Positions 16,361-24,921 of a stretch of DNA of 64,000 nt are shown piece by piece. Source of the stretch: Streptomyces sp. NBC_00178 (GTDB lineage Bacteria > Actinomycetota > Actinomycetes > Streptomycetales > Streptomycetaceae); the NCBI RefSeq assembly GCF_036206005.1, contig NZ_CP108143.1, forward strand, positions 1,488,001-1,552,000. The letters run 5' to 3'. Position 1 is the first letter of the stretch. Every line of letters begins with the position of its first letter. Under the pieces are notes generated by a model. That model was not told the origin of the DNA, did no database searches, and saw only the letters and a list, made by a program, of their open reading frames with translations. The position numbers and the translations under genes are program-made.

Positions 16361-16870
16361 ATGAGTACCCCCCACGTCGTCGTGGTGATGGGCGTAGCAG
16401 GGACCGGCAAGACCACGATCGGCCCCCTGCTCGCCGACCGGCTCGGCGTTCCCTACGCCGAGGGCGACGACTTCCACCCGCCCGCCAACATCGCGAAGAT
16501 GTCCGCGGGCACCCCGCTGGAGGACGACGACCGCTGGCCCTGGCTGGACGCGATCGGCCGGTGGGCACACGGCCGGGCGGAGCTCGGCGGGGTCGTCAGC
16601 AGCTCGGCGCTCAAGCGCGTCTACCGCGACCGGCTGCGCGCCGAGGCACCCGGCGTCCTCTTCCTGCACCTGACGGGCGACCGGGCGCTGATCGAGCGCC
16701 GCATGGCGGACCGCAAGGGCCACTTCATGCCGACGGCCCTGCTCGACTCCCAGTTCGCCACCCTGGAGCAGCTGCAGGAGGACGAGGCCGGGGTGTCGGT
16801 CGACGTGTCCGGCACCCCCGAGGAAATCACCGACCGGGCCGTCGCCGCGCTGCGCCGGCCCGAGAACTGA
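16361..16870 (+). CDS. gntK: Gluconokinase
   Basis: 169 residues from ATG at 16361 (MSTPHVVVVMGVAGTGKTTIG). Shikimate-kinase-like P-loop fold: Walker A GVAGTGKTT, the substrate segment EGDDFHPPANIAKMSAGTPLEDDDRWPWL typical of GntK, the lid GHFMPTALLDSQFATLE and an Arg-rich catalytic region RRMADRK. It phosphorylates D-gluconate to 6-phosphogluconate with ATP, feeding the pentose phosphate pathway. Cotranscribed with the gluconate permease; divergent from gntR. Confidence 0.95.
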   Translation: MSTPHVVVVMGVAGTGKTTIGPLLADRLGVPYAEGDDFHPPANIAKMSAGTPLEDDDRWPWLDAIGRWAHGRAELGGVVSSSALKRVYRDRLRAEAPGVLFLHLTGDRALIERRMADRKGHFMPTALLDSQFATLEQLQEDEAGVSVDVSGTPEEITDRAVAALRRPEN

Positions 16871-16881
16871 GGATCATCACC

Positions 16882-18279
16882 GTGACAGATCTCAGCGTCG
16901 AGATGCTGGCAGCGGACGCCGTCGAACCCATCACTTCGGCCGGCAACGCGCAGCTGGGCATCGCCGTCCTGGCGGGCATAGCCGTCATCGTCCTGCTCAT
17001 CACCAAGTTCAAGATGCACGCGTTCCTCGCGCTGACCATCGGCTCCCTCGCCCTCGGCTCCTTCGCGGGCGCCAGTCCGGCGAAGACGATCGCCAGCTTC
17101 ACCACGGGGCTCGGTTCCACGGTCGCGAGTGTCGGCGTCCTCATCGCCCTCGGCGCCATCCTGGGCAAGCTGCTCGCCGATTCCGGCGGCGCCGACCAGA
17201 TCGTCGACACGATCCTCGCGAAGGCGAGCGGGCGTGCGATGCCGTGGGCGATGGTCCTGATCGCGTCGATCATCGGACTTCCGCTGTTCTTCGAAGTCGG
17301 CATCGTGCTGATGATCCCGGTGGTGCTGCTGGTCGCCAAGCGCGGCAACTACTCGCTGATGCGGATCGGCATCCCCGCGCTCGCCGGCCTCTCGGTGATG
17401 CACGGTCTGATCCCGCCGCACCCCGGTCCGCTGGTCGCGATCGACGCCCTCGGCGCCAACCTCGGTGTCACCCTGGCCCTCGGCGTGCTGGTGGCCGTGC
17501 CGACGGTGGTCATCGCCGGGCCGGTCTTCTCCCGCTACGCCGCCCGCTGGGTGGACATCGAGGCGCCGGAGAAGATGGTCCCGCAGCGCCCGTCCGAGGA
17601 CCTGGAGCGGCGCCCGGGCTTCGGCGCGACACTGGCGACGATCCTGCTGCCCGTCGTGCTGATGCTGGCCAAGGCGCTCGTCGACATCGTGGTGGACGAC
17701 CCGGAGAACCACGTCCAGCGGGTCACCGACGTCGTCGGCTCGCCCCTGATCGCGCTGCTCGCGGCCGTCATCGTGGGCATGTTCACCCTGGGCCGCGCCG
17801 CCGGGTTCACCAAGGACCGCCTCAGCGGCACCGTCGAGAAGTCGCTCGCCCCGATCGCGGGCATCCTCCTGATCGTGGGTGCGGGCGGCGGCTTCAAGCA
17901 GACCCTCATCGACGCCGGTGTCGGCCGGATGATCCTGGAGTTCTCCGAGAGCTGGTCGGTGCCGGCCCTGCTGCTCGGCTGGCTGATCGCCGTCGCGATC
18001 CGTCTGGCGACGGGGTCGGCGACCGTGGCCACCATCTCGGCGGCCGGGCTGGTCGCCCCGCTGGCGGCGGACATGTCGACCTCGCACACGGCGCTGCTGG
18101 TCCTCGCCGTCGGGGCGGGCTCGCTCTTCTTCAGTCACGTCAACGACGCGGGGTTCTGGCTGGTGAAGGAGTACTTCGGCATGGACGTCCCGCAGACGCT
18201 CAAGACCTGGTCGGTGATGGAGACGATCATCTCCGTCGTCTCGCTGGGCTTCATCCTGCTGCTGTCGCTGGTGCTGTAG
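16882..18279 (+). CDS. gntP: GntP-family gluconate:H+ symporter
   Basis: 465 residues from GTG at 16882, eleven bases after gntK; GAGG of the gntK stop region may serve as its ribosome site. An in-frame ATG at 16903 is an alternative. Twelve or more hydrophobic segments with GntP hallmarks: LPLFFEVGIVLMIPVV, HGLIPPHPGPLVAID and FSHVNDAGFWLVKEYFGMD. It imports gluconate (possibly related sugar acids) with protons. Completes the regulator-kinase-permease set; convergent with the cytochrome gene, five bases apart. Confidence 0.94.
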   Translation: MTDLSVEMLAADAVEPITSAGNAQLGIAVLAGIAVIVLLITKFKMHAFLALTIGSLALGSFAGASPAKTIASFTTGLGSTVASVGVLIALGAILGKLLADSGGADQIVDTILAKASGRAMPWAMVLIASIIGLPLFFEVGIVLMIPVVLLVAKRGNYSLMRIGIPALAGLSVMHGLIPPHPGPLVAIDALGANLGVTLALGVLVAVPTVVIAGPVFSRYAARWVDIEAPEKMVPQRPSEDLERRPGFGATLATILLPVVLMLAKALVDIVVDDPENHVQRVTDVVGSPLIALLAAVIVGMFTLGRAAGFTKDRLSGTVEKSLAPIAGILLIVGAGGGFKQTLIDAGVGRMILEFSESWSVPALLLGWLIAVAIRLATGSATVATISAAGLVAPLAADMSTSHTALLVLAVGAGSLFFSHVNDAGFWLVKEYFGMDVPQTLKTWSVMETIISVVSLGFILLLSLVL

Positions 18280-18284
18280 GCCGC

Positions 18285-18950
18285 CTACGCGTCCGGGTCC
18301 CGCCACAGCGGGTGCTCGGACCTGGCCCAGGGGCGCTCGACCGATCCGGTGCGCATGCCACGGCGTGCCTCCGGATCGGCGAGCGCCTTCGCCGTGTGCC
18401 CGGCGAGGACGATGCCGACGGCGAGCGCCAGCCAGTCGTGGACGAACGTCGCACCGGTGCGCCACACCAGCGGCGCGAGCCCGGTGAACCACATCAGCAG
18501 CCCGGTGCCGAGCATGACGAGCACGGCTCCCGCGATCCAGGCGGCGTAGAGCTTCTGCCCCGCGTTGAACTTCCCGGCCGGGCGCGACCGGGGTGAGTGG
18601 TCGCGGCGCAGCGCGGCCCGCAGCCACTGCCGGTCGTGGGGCCCGAAACGGTTGAGCCGGGCGAGGTCGGCGCGCAGCGCGCGGGACGCGAGCCCCGCGA
18701 GCAGCGGTACGGGGGCGAGCAGCCCGGACCATTCGTGCACGGTGACCACGAGGTGCCTGCGACCGACGAGTTGCGCGAGCTGAGGGACGTACAGGCAGGC
18801 GGCCGTGGCGACGCAGAGCAGGACCAGCCAGGCCGTGGTGCGGTGCACCCACCGTTCCGCGGCGCTGAACCGGCGCACCCGCGGGGGAGGTTCAGACGGT
18901 GGGGGTGTCGTCGCGGCCGTTGGACCGGCCGACCCAGGCGTCGACGTCAT
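18285..18950 (-). CDS. Cytochrome b/b6 domain membrane protein
   Basis: 221 residues. The ATG at 18950 has a strong GGGAGGAG ribosome site seven bases upstream inside the preceding gene, so I keep this start despite a 59-base overlap. After a Pro/Thr-rich cytosolic leader come four membrane helices: ERWVHRTTAWLVLLCVATAAC, HEWSGLLAPVPLLAGLA, AAWIAGAVLVMLGTGLL and FVHDWLALAVGIVLAGHTAKA. Histidines in helices 1, 2 and 4 can ligate b-type haem. It probably passes quinone electrons to the exported molybdoenzyme encoded just upstream. Confidence 0.88.
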   Translation of the reverse strand: MTSTPGSAGPTAATTPPPSEPPPRVRRFSAAERWVHRTTAWLVLLCVATAACLYVPQLAQLVGRRHLVVTVHEWSGLLAPVPLLAGLASRALRADLARLNRFGPHDRQWLRAALRRDHSPRSRPAGKFNAGQKLYAAWIAGAVLVMLGTGLLMWFTGLAPLVWRTGATFVHDWLALAVGIVLAGHTAKALADPEARRGMRTGSVERPWARSEHPLWRDPDA

Positions 18951-19671
18951 AGCCGAGCTCCTCCCAGTATCCGGGGCGCACGGAGTCGGTGACGGTGATC
19001 CCGGAGAGCCATTTCGCCGACTTGTAGAAGTACATGGGGGCGACGTAGAGGCGCACCGGGCCGCCGTGTGCGTGGGCCAGTGGTGCGTCCTTCATGCGCA
19101 GGGCGACCAGGACGTCGGCGCGGCGGGCCTGCTCCAGGGTGAGGCTCTCGCTGTAGGCACCGTCGAAGCAGGTGAAGCGGACGGCCTTCGCCCCGGGCCG
19201 TACGCCCGCCGCGTCCAGGAGTGCCCCGAGGCCGACGCCCTCGAACGGGGTCTTCGGTACCCGCCATCCCGTGACGCACTGGACGTCGCGGACGAGGCGG
19301 GTCTGCGGCAGCGCCTTCAGCGCGTCGAGTGTGTACGTGGCAGGGCGGTCGACCATGCCGTCCACGGTGAGCCGGTAGTCGGCGGCCGTCTTCCGCGGCA
19401 CGGAGGTGGTCACGGAGTAGTAGCGGAAGCCACCGCCGTTGGGGAGCAGACCGGTCAGCCCGGTGGGGTCCTTGTCGGCGACGGCTCCCAGCCCGTTCTC
19501 CATGGCGCGCTGGAGGGTGGGGGCGGCCGCCACCCCCGCGACGCCGAGGCCGAGCACGGCCAGCAGCAGCCGGCGGCCGACGGGCGTGCCCGTGCCGTCC
19601 GCGTCGGGTGGTGGCCCGGACGCGGGAGGGGCGCCGCCGGGCTCTTCCGGGTCGGGAGTCTCACGTTTCAC
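18892..19671 (-). CDS. Sulfite oxidase-like/MsrP-type molybdopterin oxidoreductase
   Basis: 259 residues from GTG at 19671 (VKRETPDPEEPGG). A Tat-like GRRLLLAVLGLGVAG helix near residue 35 anchors or exports it. The molybdopterin domain has RDVQCVTGWRVP with the Mo-ligating Cys, VRFTCFDGAYSESLTLEQA, LAHAHGGPVRLYVAPMYFYKSAKWL and GYWEELGY, all typical of the SUOX fold in the YedY branch. Together with the overlapping cytochrome b gene it forms an MsrPQ-like pair that may reduce methionine sulfoxide or another S/N-oxide outside the membrane; substrate not determined. Confidence 0.9.
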   Translation of the reverse strand: MKRETPDPEEPGGAPPASGPPPDADGTGTPVGRRLLLAVLGLGVAGVAAAPTLQRAMENGLGAVADKDPTGLTGLLPNGGGFRYYSVTTSVPRKTAADYRLTVDGMVDRPATYTLDALKALPQTRLVRDVQCVTGWRVPKTPFEGVGLGALLDAAGVRPGAKAVRFTCFDGAYSESLTLEQARRADVLVALRMKDAPLAHAHGGPVRLYVAPMYFYKSAKWLSGITVTDSVRPGYWEELGYDVDAWVGRSNGRDDTPTV

Positions 19672-19749
19672 CGGCCCATTCGAGCACCCGCGGCCGTCCG
19701 TCACCAGGGGCCGCGGGCACACGTCACGCTTCGGTAAGGAAAGGAGCGG

Positions 19750-21324
19750 TCAGCGCGGACCGGCGGTCGCACCCTCCGACGCCTTCTCCAGTTGGAAGGC
19801 CTCGTTGCCGAGCCCGATCCTGGCGTGGACCTCGGGCCTGGTGCGGCGCAGCAGGGCCCCGTAGGCCAGGCCCACGACGAGGGCGAGGACGATGACGCCG
19901 GGCAGCACCCAGTCCAGCACCGAGCCGGGGCCGGAACCGACCAGGACGTCGAAGTCCCGGACCGTGAAGACGGCGATGGCGAGGAGCGCGGCACCCGCGA
20001 GTCCCGAGGCGACGAGGCGGGGCGCCTGGGCCCGGCCGGCTCCCCGGCGTACGAAGAAGGCGATGACGGCGAAGGAGGCCGCGGCCATCAGCACGATGAC
20101 GCCGAGCGCGCCGACGTTGCCCATCCAGGTGAACAGGTGCAGGACGGGCGCCGTGGGGTCGCCGACCGGGTGGTCGTCGGCGAGCGCGAAGGCCAGCACG
20201 ATGACGACGGAGACCGCGGACTGGAGCATGGATCCGGTGGCGGGCGCGCCGCTCGCCTTGCTGGTGCGGCCGAAGCCGGCGGGCAGCAGTCCCTCGCGGC
20301 CCATGGCGAACGCGTAGCGGGCGACCACGTTGTGGAAGCTGAGCAGCGCGGCGAACATGCCGGTGACGAACAGGACGTGCAGGACGTCGGTGAACGTGGA
20401 GCCGAGGCGGTCCTCGGTGAGGCCGAAGAGCATGCCGGGGCCCTGCTTCAGCGACGTGTCCGCGATGGACGCCGGGCCGGCGGCGACGGTGAGGGCCCAG
20501 GAGCTGACGGCGAGGAACAGTGCGGCGTAGCCGACGGCCAGGAACATCACCCGGGAGACGACGATCTGCGGGCGGCTGGTCTCCTCCGCGTACACCGGGG
20601 CCTGTTCGAAGCCGACGAACGCCGCGATGCAGAAGCAGAGCGCAGTTCCGAGGCCGGCTCCGGTGAGCGTCTCCGGGTTGAACGCGTGCAGGGACAGGCC
20701 CTCGGGTCCCGGCTTGCCGACGGCGGCGATGTCGAAGATCACCACGAGGGCGCACTCGACGACGAGCAGCACGCCGAGCACCTTGGCGTTGAGGTCGATC
20801 TTCAGCCAGCCGAGTACGCCGACGACGGCCACGGAGACCAGGGCGGGGACCCACCACACCAGGTCGATGTCGAGGTAGGTGGCGAAGAGGCCGGAGACCT
20901 CGAAGCCGAGGATGCCGTAGATGCCGACCTGCATGGCGCTGTAGGCGACCAGGGCGACGAGCGAGGCGCCGGCGCCGGCGGTCGGGCCGAGGCCGCGCGC
21001 GATGTAGGCGTAGAAGGCGCCGGCGTTGTGGACGTGCCGGCTCATCTCCGCGTATCCGACGCTGAACAGCATCAGGACGACACCGAGGATGACGTACAGC
21101 AGGGGCTGTCCGACGATGCCCATGACGCCGAAGACCGTCGGCATGACGCCGGCGACGACCATCAGCGGGGCGCTGGCGGCGAGGACGGAGAGGAGCAGCC
21201 CCGGGGTGCCGAGCCGGTCGGCACGCAGGGCGCGCTCCGTGCCCTTGTAGGTGTTGATCCCGCCGGTGCCGCCGGCCGTCCGGCCGGTCGCGGTCCCGCT
21301 CGTATCTGATCTGCCCGTCGACAT
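19750..21324 (-). CDS. APC-family amino acid permease
   Basis: 524 residues from ATG at 21324 (MSTGRSDTSG), with AAGGGACC nine bases upstream. An in-frame ATG at 21360 overlaps the upstream gene's stop as TGATG and is an alternative by coupling. About twelve membrane helices: the first has SVLAASAPLMVVAGVMP, then NAGAFYAYIARGLGPTAGAGASLVAL, AAFVGFEQAPVYAEETSRP and FHNVVARYAFAMGREGLLP, all APC signatures. Imports or exchanges an amino acid or amine. Cotranscribed with the helical-repeat protein upstream. Confidence 0.9.
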   Translation of the reverse strand: MSTGRSDTSGTATGRTAGGTGGINTYKGTERALRADRLGTPGLLLSVLAASAPLMVVAGVMPTVFGVMGIVGQPLLYVILGVVLMLFSVGYAEMSRHVHNAGAFYAYIARGLGPTAGAGASLVALVAYSAMQVGIYGILGFEVSGLFATYLDIDLVWWVPALVSVAVVGVLGWLKIDLNAKVLGVLLVVECALVVIFDIAAVGKPGPEGLSLHAFNPETLTGAGLGTALCFCIAAFVGFEQAPVYAEETSRPQIVVSRVMFLAVGYAALFLAVSSWALTVAAGPASIADTSLKQGPGMLFGLTEDRLGSTFTDVLHVLFVTGMFAALLSFHNVVARYAFAMGREGLLPAGFGRTSKASGAPATGSMLQSAVSVVIVLAFALADDHPVGDPTAPVLHLFTWMGNVGALGVIVLMAAASFAVIAFFVRRGAGRAQAPRLVASGLAGAALLAIAVFTVRDFDVLVGSGPGSVLDWVLPGVIVLALVVGLAYGALLRRTRPEVHARIGLGNEAFQLEKASEGATAGPR

Positions 21325-21359
21325 GGCGGGGGTGGTCCCTTCGTTGAGAGCAACCTGCA

Positions 21360-22322
21360 TCACGGGGCGCCGAGCGCGTAGGTGCGCGCGGCGAGGAATT
21401 CGGGGTAGGCGTCGCGGCCCGAGTACGACCAGGGGGCCTCGGTCGCGTGGGGGCCGATGCGGTGGAAGAGGGCGGCCGCCTCGGCGGGCCTGCCCTCGCA
21501 GATCTTCGCGTGGGCCAGGAAGTTCAGGTCGGCGCGGTGGCGGGGGTGGTCCTCCCGTTCCCATTCGAGCCACCAGTCGAAGGCGGCCTTCATCACCTGC
21601 CGGGCGCGTCGGCCGGTCCAGTGGCCGGAGGCGGCCGGGTCGTCCTCCAGGGCTCCGGCGGCGACGAGGACGCGGTAGCGCTCCGCGTGCGCGACGACGG
21701 GGAGGACCGCGAGCGGCGAGTCGGCCGGGGCCTGTTCGGCGGCCCAGGCCGCGAAGTCGTACACCTCGTGGAGCGGGTCGCTCTCGGGGCGCGCCTCGGC
21801 GATGCCCGCGGTCATGAGGTGGTGGGCCTGGTGGTGTTCGGGGTGGCGGGCGCGGATCTCCTCGAAGTACCGGGCGACCGCCTCCTGGGTGCCGTGGGTG
21901 CGCTCCAGCGCCATCAGCCCGAGCCACGGGGTGGGATCGGCCGGGTCCAGCGCCGCGGCGGTGCGGCAGGCCTCGCGGGCCCGTTCGCACTCGCCGGCCG
22001 CCGCCTTGGGCCGCTGGGCGCGCACCACGGCGGCGCAGGCGAGCAGCGTGGCCGCGTCGGCGCTGTCCGGTTCGGCGAGCAGCCAGTCACGGGCCCAGCC
22101 GGCGGCGGACGGCACGGCGGCGAGGGTGAGGACGCGGTGGCCCCGGTGGTCCCAGTCGGCGCCCGTGGCGACGAGCAGGGAGCGGGCCCGTGTCCAGCGG
22201 CCCTGGGCGAACTGACCGCGCACTTCGATGAGTTCGCCGTCGTCGAGCGCAGGGTCGAAGGTGTGGTCCGAGCGCCCGCCCCGGCGGCGGGCGCGGCCCA
22301 GGGGTGGCGGAGGCGGAGACAT
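21360..22322 (-). CDS. Conserved helical-repeat (TPR-like) protein
   Basis: 320 residues from ATG at 22322 (MSPPPPPLGRARRR). After a Pro/Arg-rich start, it is a chain of Ala-rich helices with paired-helix spacing: GRWTRARSLLVATGADW, AATLLACAAVVRAQRP, CERAREACRTAAALDPADPTPWLGLMALER and RPAEAAALFHRIGP, which looks like degenerate tetratricopeptide repeats. W and H residues cluster in the second half. No catalytic motif recognised. It sits directly upstream of the APC permease (TGATG junction) and diverges from the ASCH gene. Confidence 0.78.
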   Translation of the reverse strand: MSPPPPPLGRARRRGGRSDHTFDPALDDGELIEVRGQFAQGRWTRARSLLVATGADWDHRGHRVLTLAAVPSAAGWARDWLLAEPDSADAATLLACAAVVRAQRPKAAAGECERAREACRTAAALDPADPTPWLGLMALERTHGTQEAVARYFEEIRARHPEHHQAHHLMTAGIAEARPESDPLHEVYDFAAWAAEQAPADSPLAVLPVVAHAERYRVLVAAGALEDDPAASGHWTGRRARQVMKAAFDWWLEWEREDHPRHRADLNFLAHAKICEGRPAEAAALFHRIGPHATEAPWSYSGRDAYPEFLAARTYALGAP

Positions 22323-22412
22323 CCGCGGGGTTCCTTTTCCACTTCGACATGGCACGGCACATATCGATGCTGTGTGCGAGCAAACGATCGCGGACAGCAA
22401 AGCGGTAGGCAA

Positions 22413-22428
22413 CGCTTCAAGTCAAGCG
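22413..22428. promoter_or_regulatory. Palindromic candidate operator in divergent gap
   Basis: CGCTTCAAGTCAAGCG has 5-bp inverted ends (CGCTT/AAGCG). It lies in the relatively AT-rich 240-base gap between the helical-repeat and ASCH genes. Weak evidence. Confidence 0.3.
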
Positions 22429-22562
22429 ACGACGTGTCCCAACTACGTTTAATCAACAAGCAGTTGGCGTCCGAGCGGGGTGGACCGGTCCTTTCGTGCA
22501 GTTCGCGCCCCGCTCAGGGAAGTGACGGGTGGGGGTGAGGTGACGCGTGCCACACTGCCGCC

Positions 22563-22988
22563 ATGGAGAACCGTGAACCGCTGAAGCCCTTCCTGCTCGC
22601 CTTTCCCGGCCCCCTGCGCGACCGGCTGGTGGCCGCGGTGCTCTCCGGCGCGAAGGTATCGACCTCCGGCCTGCTCGCCGAGTACGAGGTGGAGAAGGAG
22701 GAGCTGCCACCCGTCGGCGAACGGTCCGCGCTCATCGACTCCGCCGGGCGGGAGGTCGCCGTCGTCGAACTGACGGAGGTCCGGGTCCTGCCCCTGGGGT
22801 CGGTCGACGAGCGGCACGTACGGGACGAAGGCGAAGGACACACCTCGGTGGCGGAGTGGCGGGCGGCGCACGAGGAGTTCTGGCACGGCGACGAGATGCG
22901 GGAGGCCCTCGGGGACCCGCTGTTCACCGTGGACGACGGGACGATGATCGTGGCCGAGCGGTTCCGGGTGGTGGAGCGGCTGATGTGA
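22563..22988 (+). CDS. ASCH domain-containing protein
   Basis: 141 residues from ATG at 22563 (MENREPLKPFLLAFPGPLRDRL). ASCH-type beta-barrel features: LSGAKVSTSGLLAEYEVEKEELP, GREVAVVELTEVRVLPLGSV and a tail HTSVAEWRAAHEEFWHG. The ASCH fold is PUA-like and binds RNA; characterised small members (E. coli YqfB) hydrolyse N4-acetylcytidine. Whether this one is enzymatic is unknown. It is monocistronic and convergent with the flavin dehydrogenase. Confidence 0.88.
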   Translation: MENREPLKPFLLAFPGPLRDRLVAAVLSGAKVSTSGLLAEYEVEKEELPPVGERSALIDSAGREVAVVELTEVRVLPLGSVDERHVRDEGEGHTSVAEWRAAHEEFWHGDEMREALGDPLFTVDDGTMIVAERFRVVERLM

Positions 22989-23115
22989 CGGGCCCCCGGG
23001 CGGCGGAAGGGCCGGTGTGACGGGCAGCCCGTGGTCCGGACACCCGCCACGCCGCTCCGGGCGGTGCGGAACCGCCGCGCGACGGGGGGACGTGGAGCGC
23101 CCGTCACACGGTTCG

Positions 23116-24771
23116 TCAGCCGACGGCCTCGCCGGCCGCGCGGCCGGCGGTACGGCCGGAGAAGATGCAGCCGCCCAGGAACGTCCCCTCCAGCGACCGG
23201 TAGCCGTGCACCCCGCCGCCGCCGAAGCCGGCCGCCTCCCCCGCCGCGTACACCCCGGGCAGCGGGGCGCCGTCCTCGGCCAGGACCCGGGAGGACAGGT
23301 CGGTCTCCAGCCCGCCCAGCGACTTGCGGGTCAGGATGTTGAGCCGCACCGCGATCAGCGGCCCGGCGGCGGGGTCCAGGATGCGGTGCGGCTTCGCGGT
23401 ACGGATCAGCTTGTCGCCCAGGTAGGAACGGGCGCCGTTGATCGCCGTGATCTGCAGGTCCTTGGTGAAGGGGTTCGCGATCTCGCGGTCCCGGGCGGTG
23501 ATCTCGCGCCGCAGGCCGTCCTCGTCGATCAGGCCCTCGCCGGTGAGGGCGTTCATGCCCCGTACGAGCGCGCCGAGGTCCTTCTCCACGACGAAGTCGG
23601 CGCCCTTGTCCATGAAGGCCCGCACCGGCGCGGGGACGTCGGCACGCGCCCTGCCGATCACACCGCGGACGGACTTGCCCGTGAGGTCGGGGTTCTGCTC
23701 GGAGCCCGAGAGGGCGAACTCCTTGCCGATGATCTTCTGGTCGAGGACGAACCAGGTGTAGCCGTGCCCGGACCGCATGATGTGTTCGAGGGTGCCCAGC
23801 GTGTCGAAGCCCGGGAAGAGCGGCACCGGCAGGCGCTTGCCGCGGGCGTCCAGCCAGAGCGAGGACGGGCCGGGCAGGATCCGGATGCCGTGCTTGCCCC
23901 AGATCGGGTCCCAGTTCTCGATGCCCTCGGTGTAGTGCCACATGCGGTCGCGGTTGATGTGGCGGGCACCCGCCTTCTCGGCGATGCCCAGCATCAGCCC
24001 GTCGACGTGGGCGGGGACCCCGGAGAGCATCTTCTCCGGCGGGGTGCCCAGCCGCTCCGGCCACTGGGAGCGCACGAGGTCGTGGTTCCCGCCGATGCCC
24101 CCGGAGGTGACGATCACGGCCTGGGCCCGCAGCTCGAAGGACCCCGTGACCTCGCGGCTGCTCGCGGTGCCCCGCTCGGCGCCGCTCTGCGCGAGGACCT
24201 CGCCGGTGACGGTGTCGACCGCTCCGGCGGAGCGGCCGAGCCCGGTCACCCGGTGGCGGAAGTGCGGCCGGACGAGGCCCTTGGCGATGCCCTCGCGGAC
24301 CCTCCGCTCGAAGGGTGCGACGACCCCCGGGCCGGTTCCCCAGGTGATGTGGAAGCGGGGTACGGAGTTGCCGTGCCCCGTGGCGTCGTAGCCGCCGCGC
24401 TCAGCCCAGCCGACGACGGGGAAGAAGCGCAGCCCCTGCGCGTGCAGCCAGGACCTCTTCTCCCCCGCGGCGAAGTCGACGTACGCCTCGGCCCACCGCC
24501 GCGGCCAGTGGTCCTCCTCGCGGTCGAAGCCCGCCGTGCCGTACCAGTCCTGGAGGGCCAGCTCGCGGCTGTCCTTGATCCGCATGCGGCGCTGCTCGGG
24601 CGAGTCGACGAGGAAGAGCCCGCCGAAGGACCAGTGCGCCTGTCCGCCGACGGACTGCTCGGGCTCCTGGTCGAGGAGGATGACGGTGCGGCCCGCGTCG
24701 ACGAGCTCGGCGGTGGCGACCAGCCCCGCGAGTCCTGCCCCGATCACGATCACATCAGCGTCGTACGCCAT
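23116..24771 (-). CDS. FAD-binding dehydrogenase (fumarate reductase/KstD-like flavoprotein)
   Basis: 551 residues from ATG at 24771 (MAYDADVIVIGAGLAGLVAT). Dinucleotide-binding GxGxxG at the N-terminus followed by VILLDQEPEQSVGGQAHWSFGGL, the flavin site of the succinate dehydrogenase/fumarate reductase superfamily. VIVTSGGIGGNHDLVR and the C-terminal GVYAAGEAAGFGGGGVHGYRSLEGTFLGG close the FAD fold. Relatives include 3-ketosteroid dehydrogenases, but the substrate is not deducible. Monocistronic and divergent from the DMT transporter. Confidence 0.9.
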   Translation of the reverse strand: MAYDADVIVIGAGLAGLVATAELVDAGRTVILLDQEPEQSVGGQAHWSFGGLFLVDSPEQRRMRIKDSRELALQDWYGTAGFDREEDHWPRRWAEAYVDFAAGEKRSWLHAQGLRFFPVVGWAERGGYDATGHGNSVPRFHITWGTGPGVVAPFERRVREGIAKGLVRPHFRHRVTGLGRSAGAVDTVTGEVLAQSGAERGTASSREVTGSFELRAQAVIVTSGGIGGNHDLVRSQWPERLGTPPEKMLSGVPAHVDGLMLGIAEKAGARHINRDRMWHYTEGIENWDPIWGKHGIRILPGPSSLWLDARGKRLPVPLFPGFDTLGTLEHIMRSGHGYTWFVLDQKIIGKEFALSGSEQNPDLTGKSVRGVIGRARADVPAPVRAFMDKGADFVVEKDLGALVRGMNALTGEGLIDEDGLRREITARDREIANPFTKDLQITAINGARSYLGDKLIRTAKPHRILDPAAGPLIAVRLNILTRKSLGGLETDLSSRVLAEDGAPLPGVYAAGEAAGFGGGGVHGYRSLEGTFLGGCIFSGRTAGRAAGEAVG

Positions 24772-24921
24772 GGGTTCCATCCTTCGGGGCGGTGCGGGGG
24801 CGGGAGAGCGCGGGCGAAGTTACTTGTCGGTCAGATCTTCTGTACGGGCCGCGCCCACGTCAACCGTCCGGTCGACGCCGGCTTCACGCCTCCGATACGG
24901 ACGCGGGGCTATCGTCGGATC

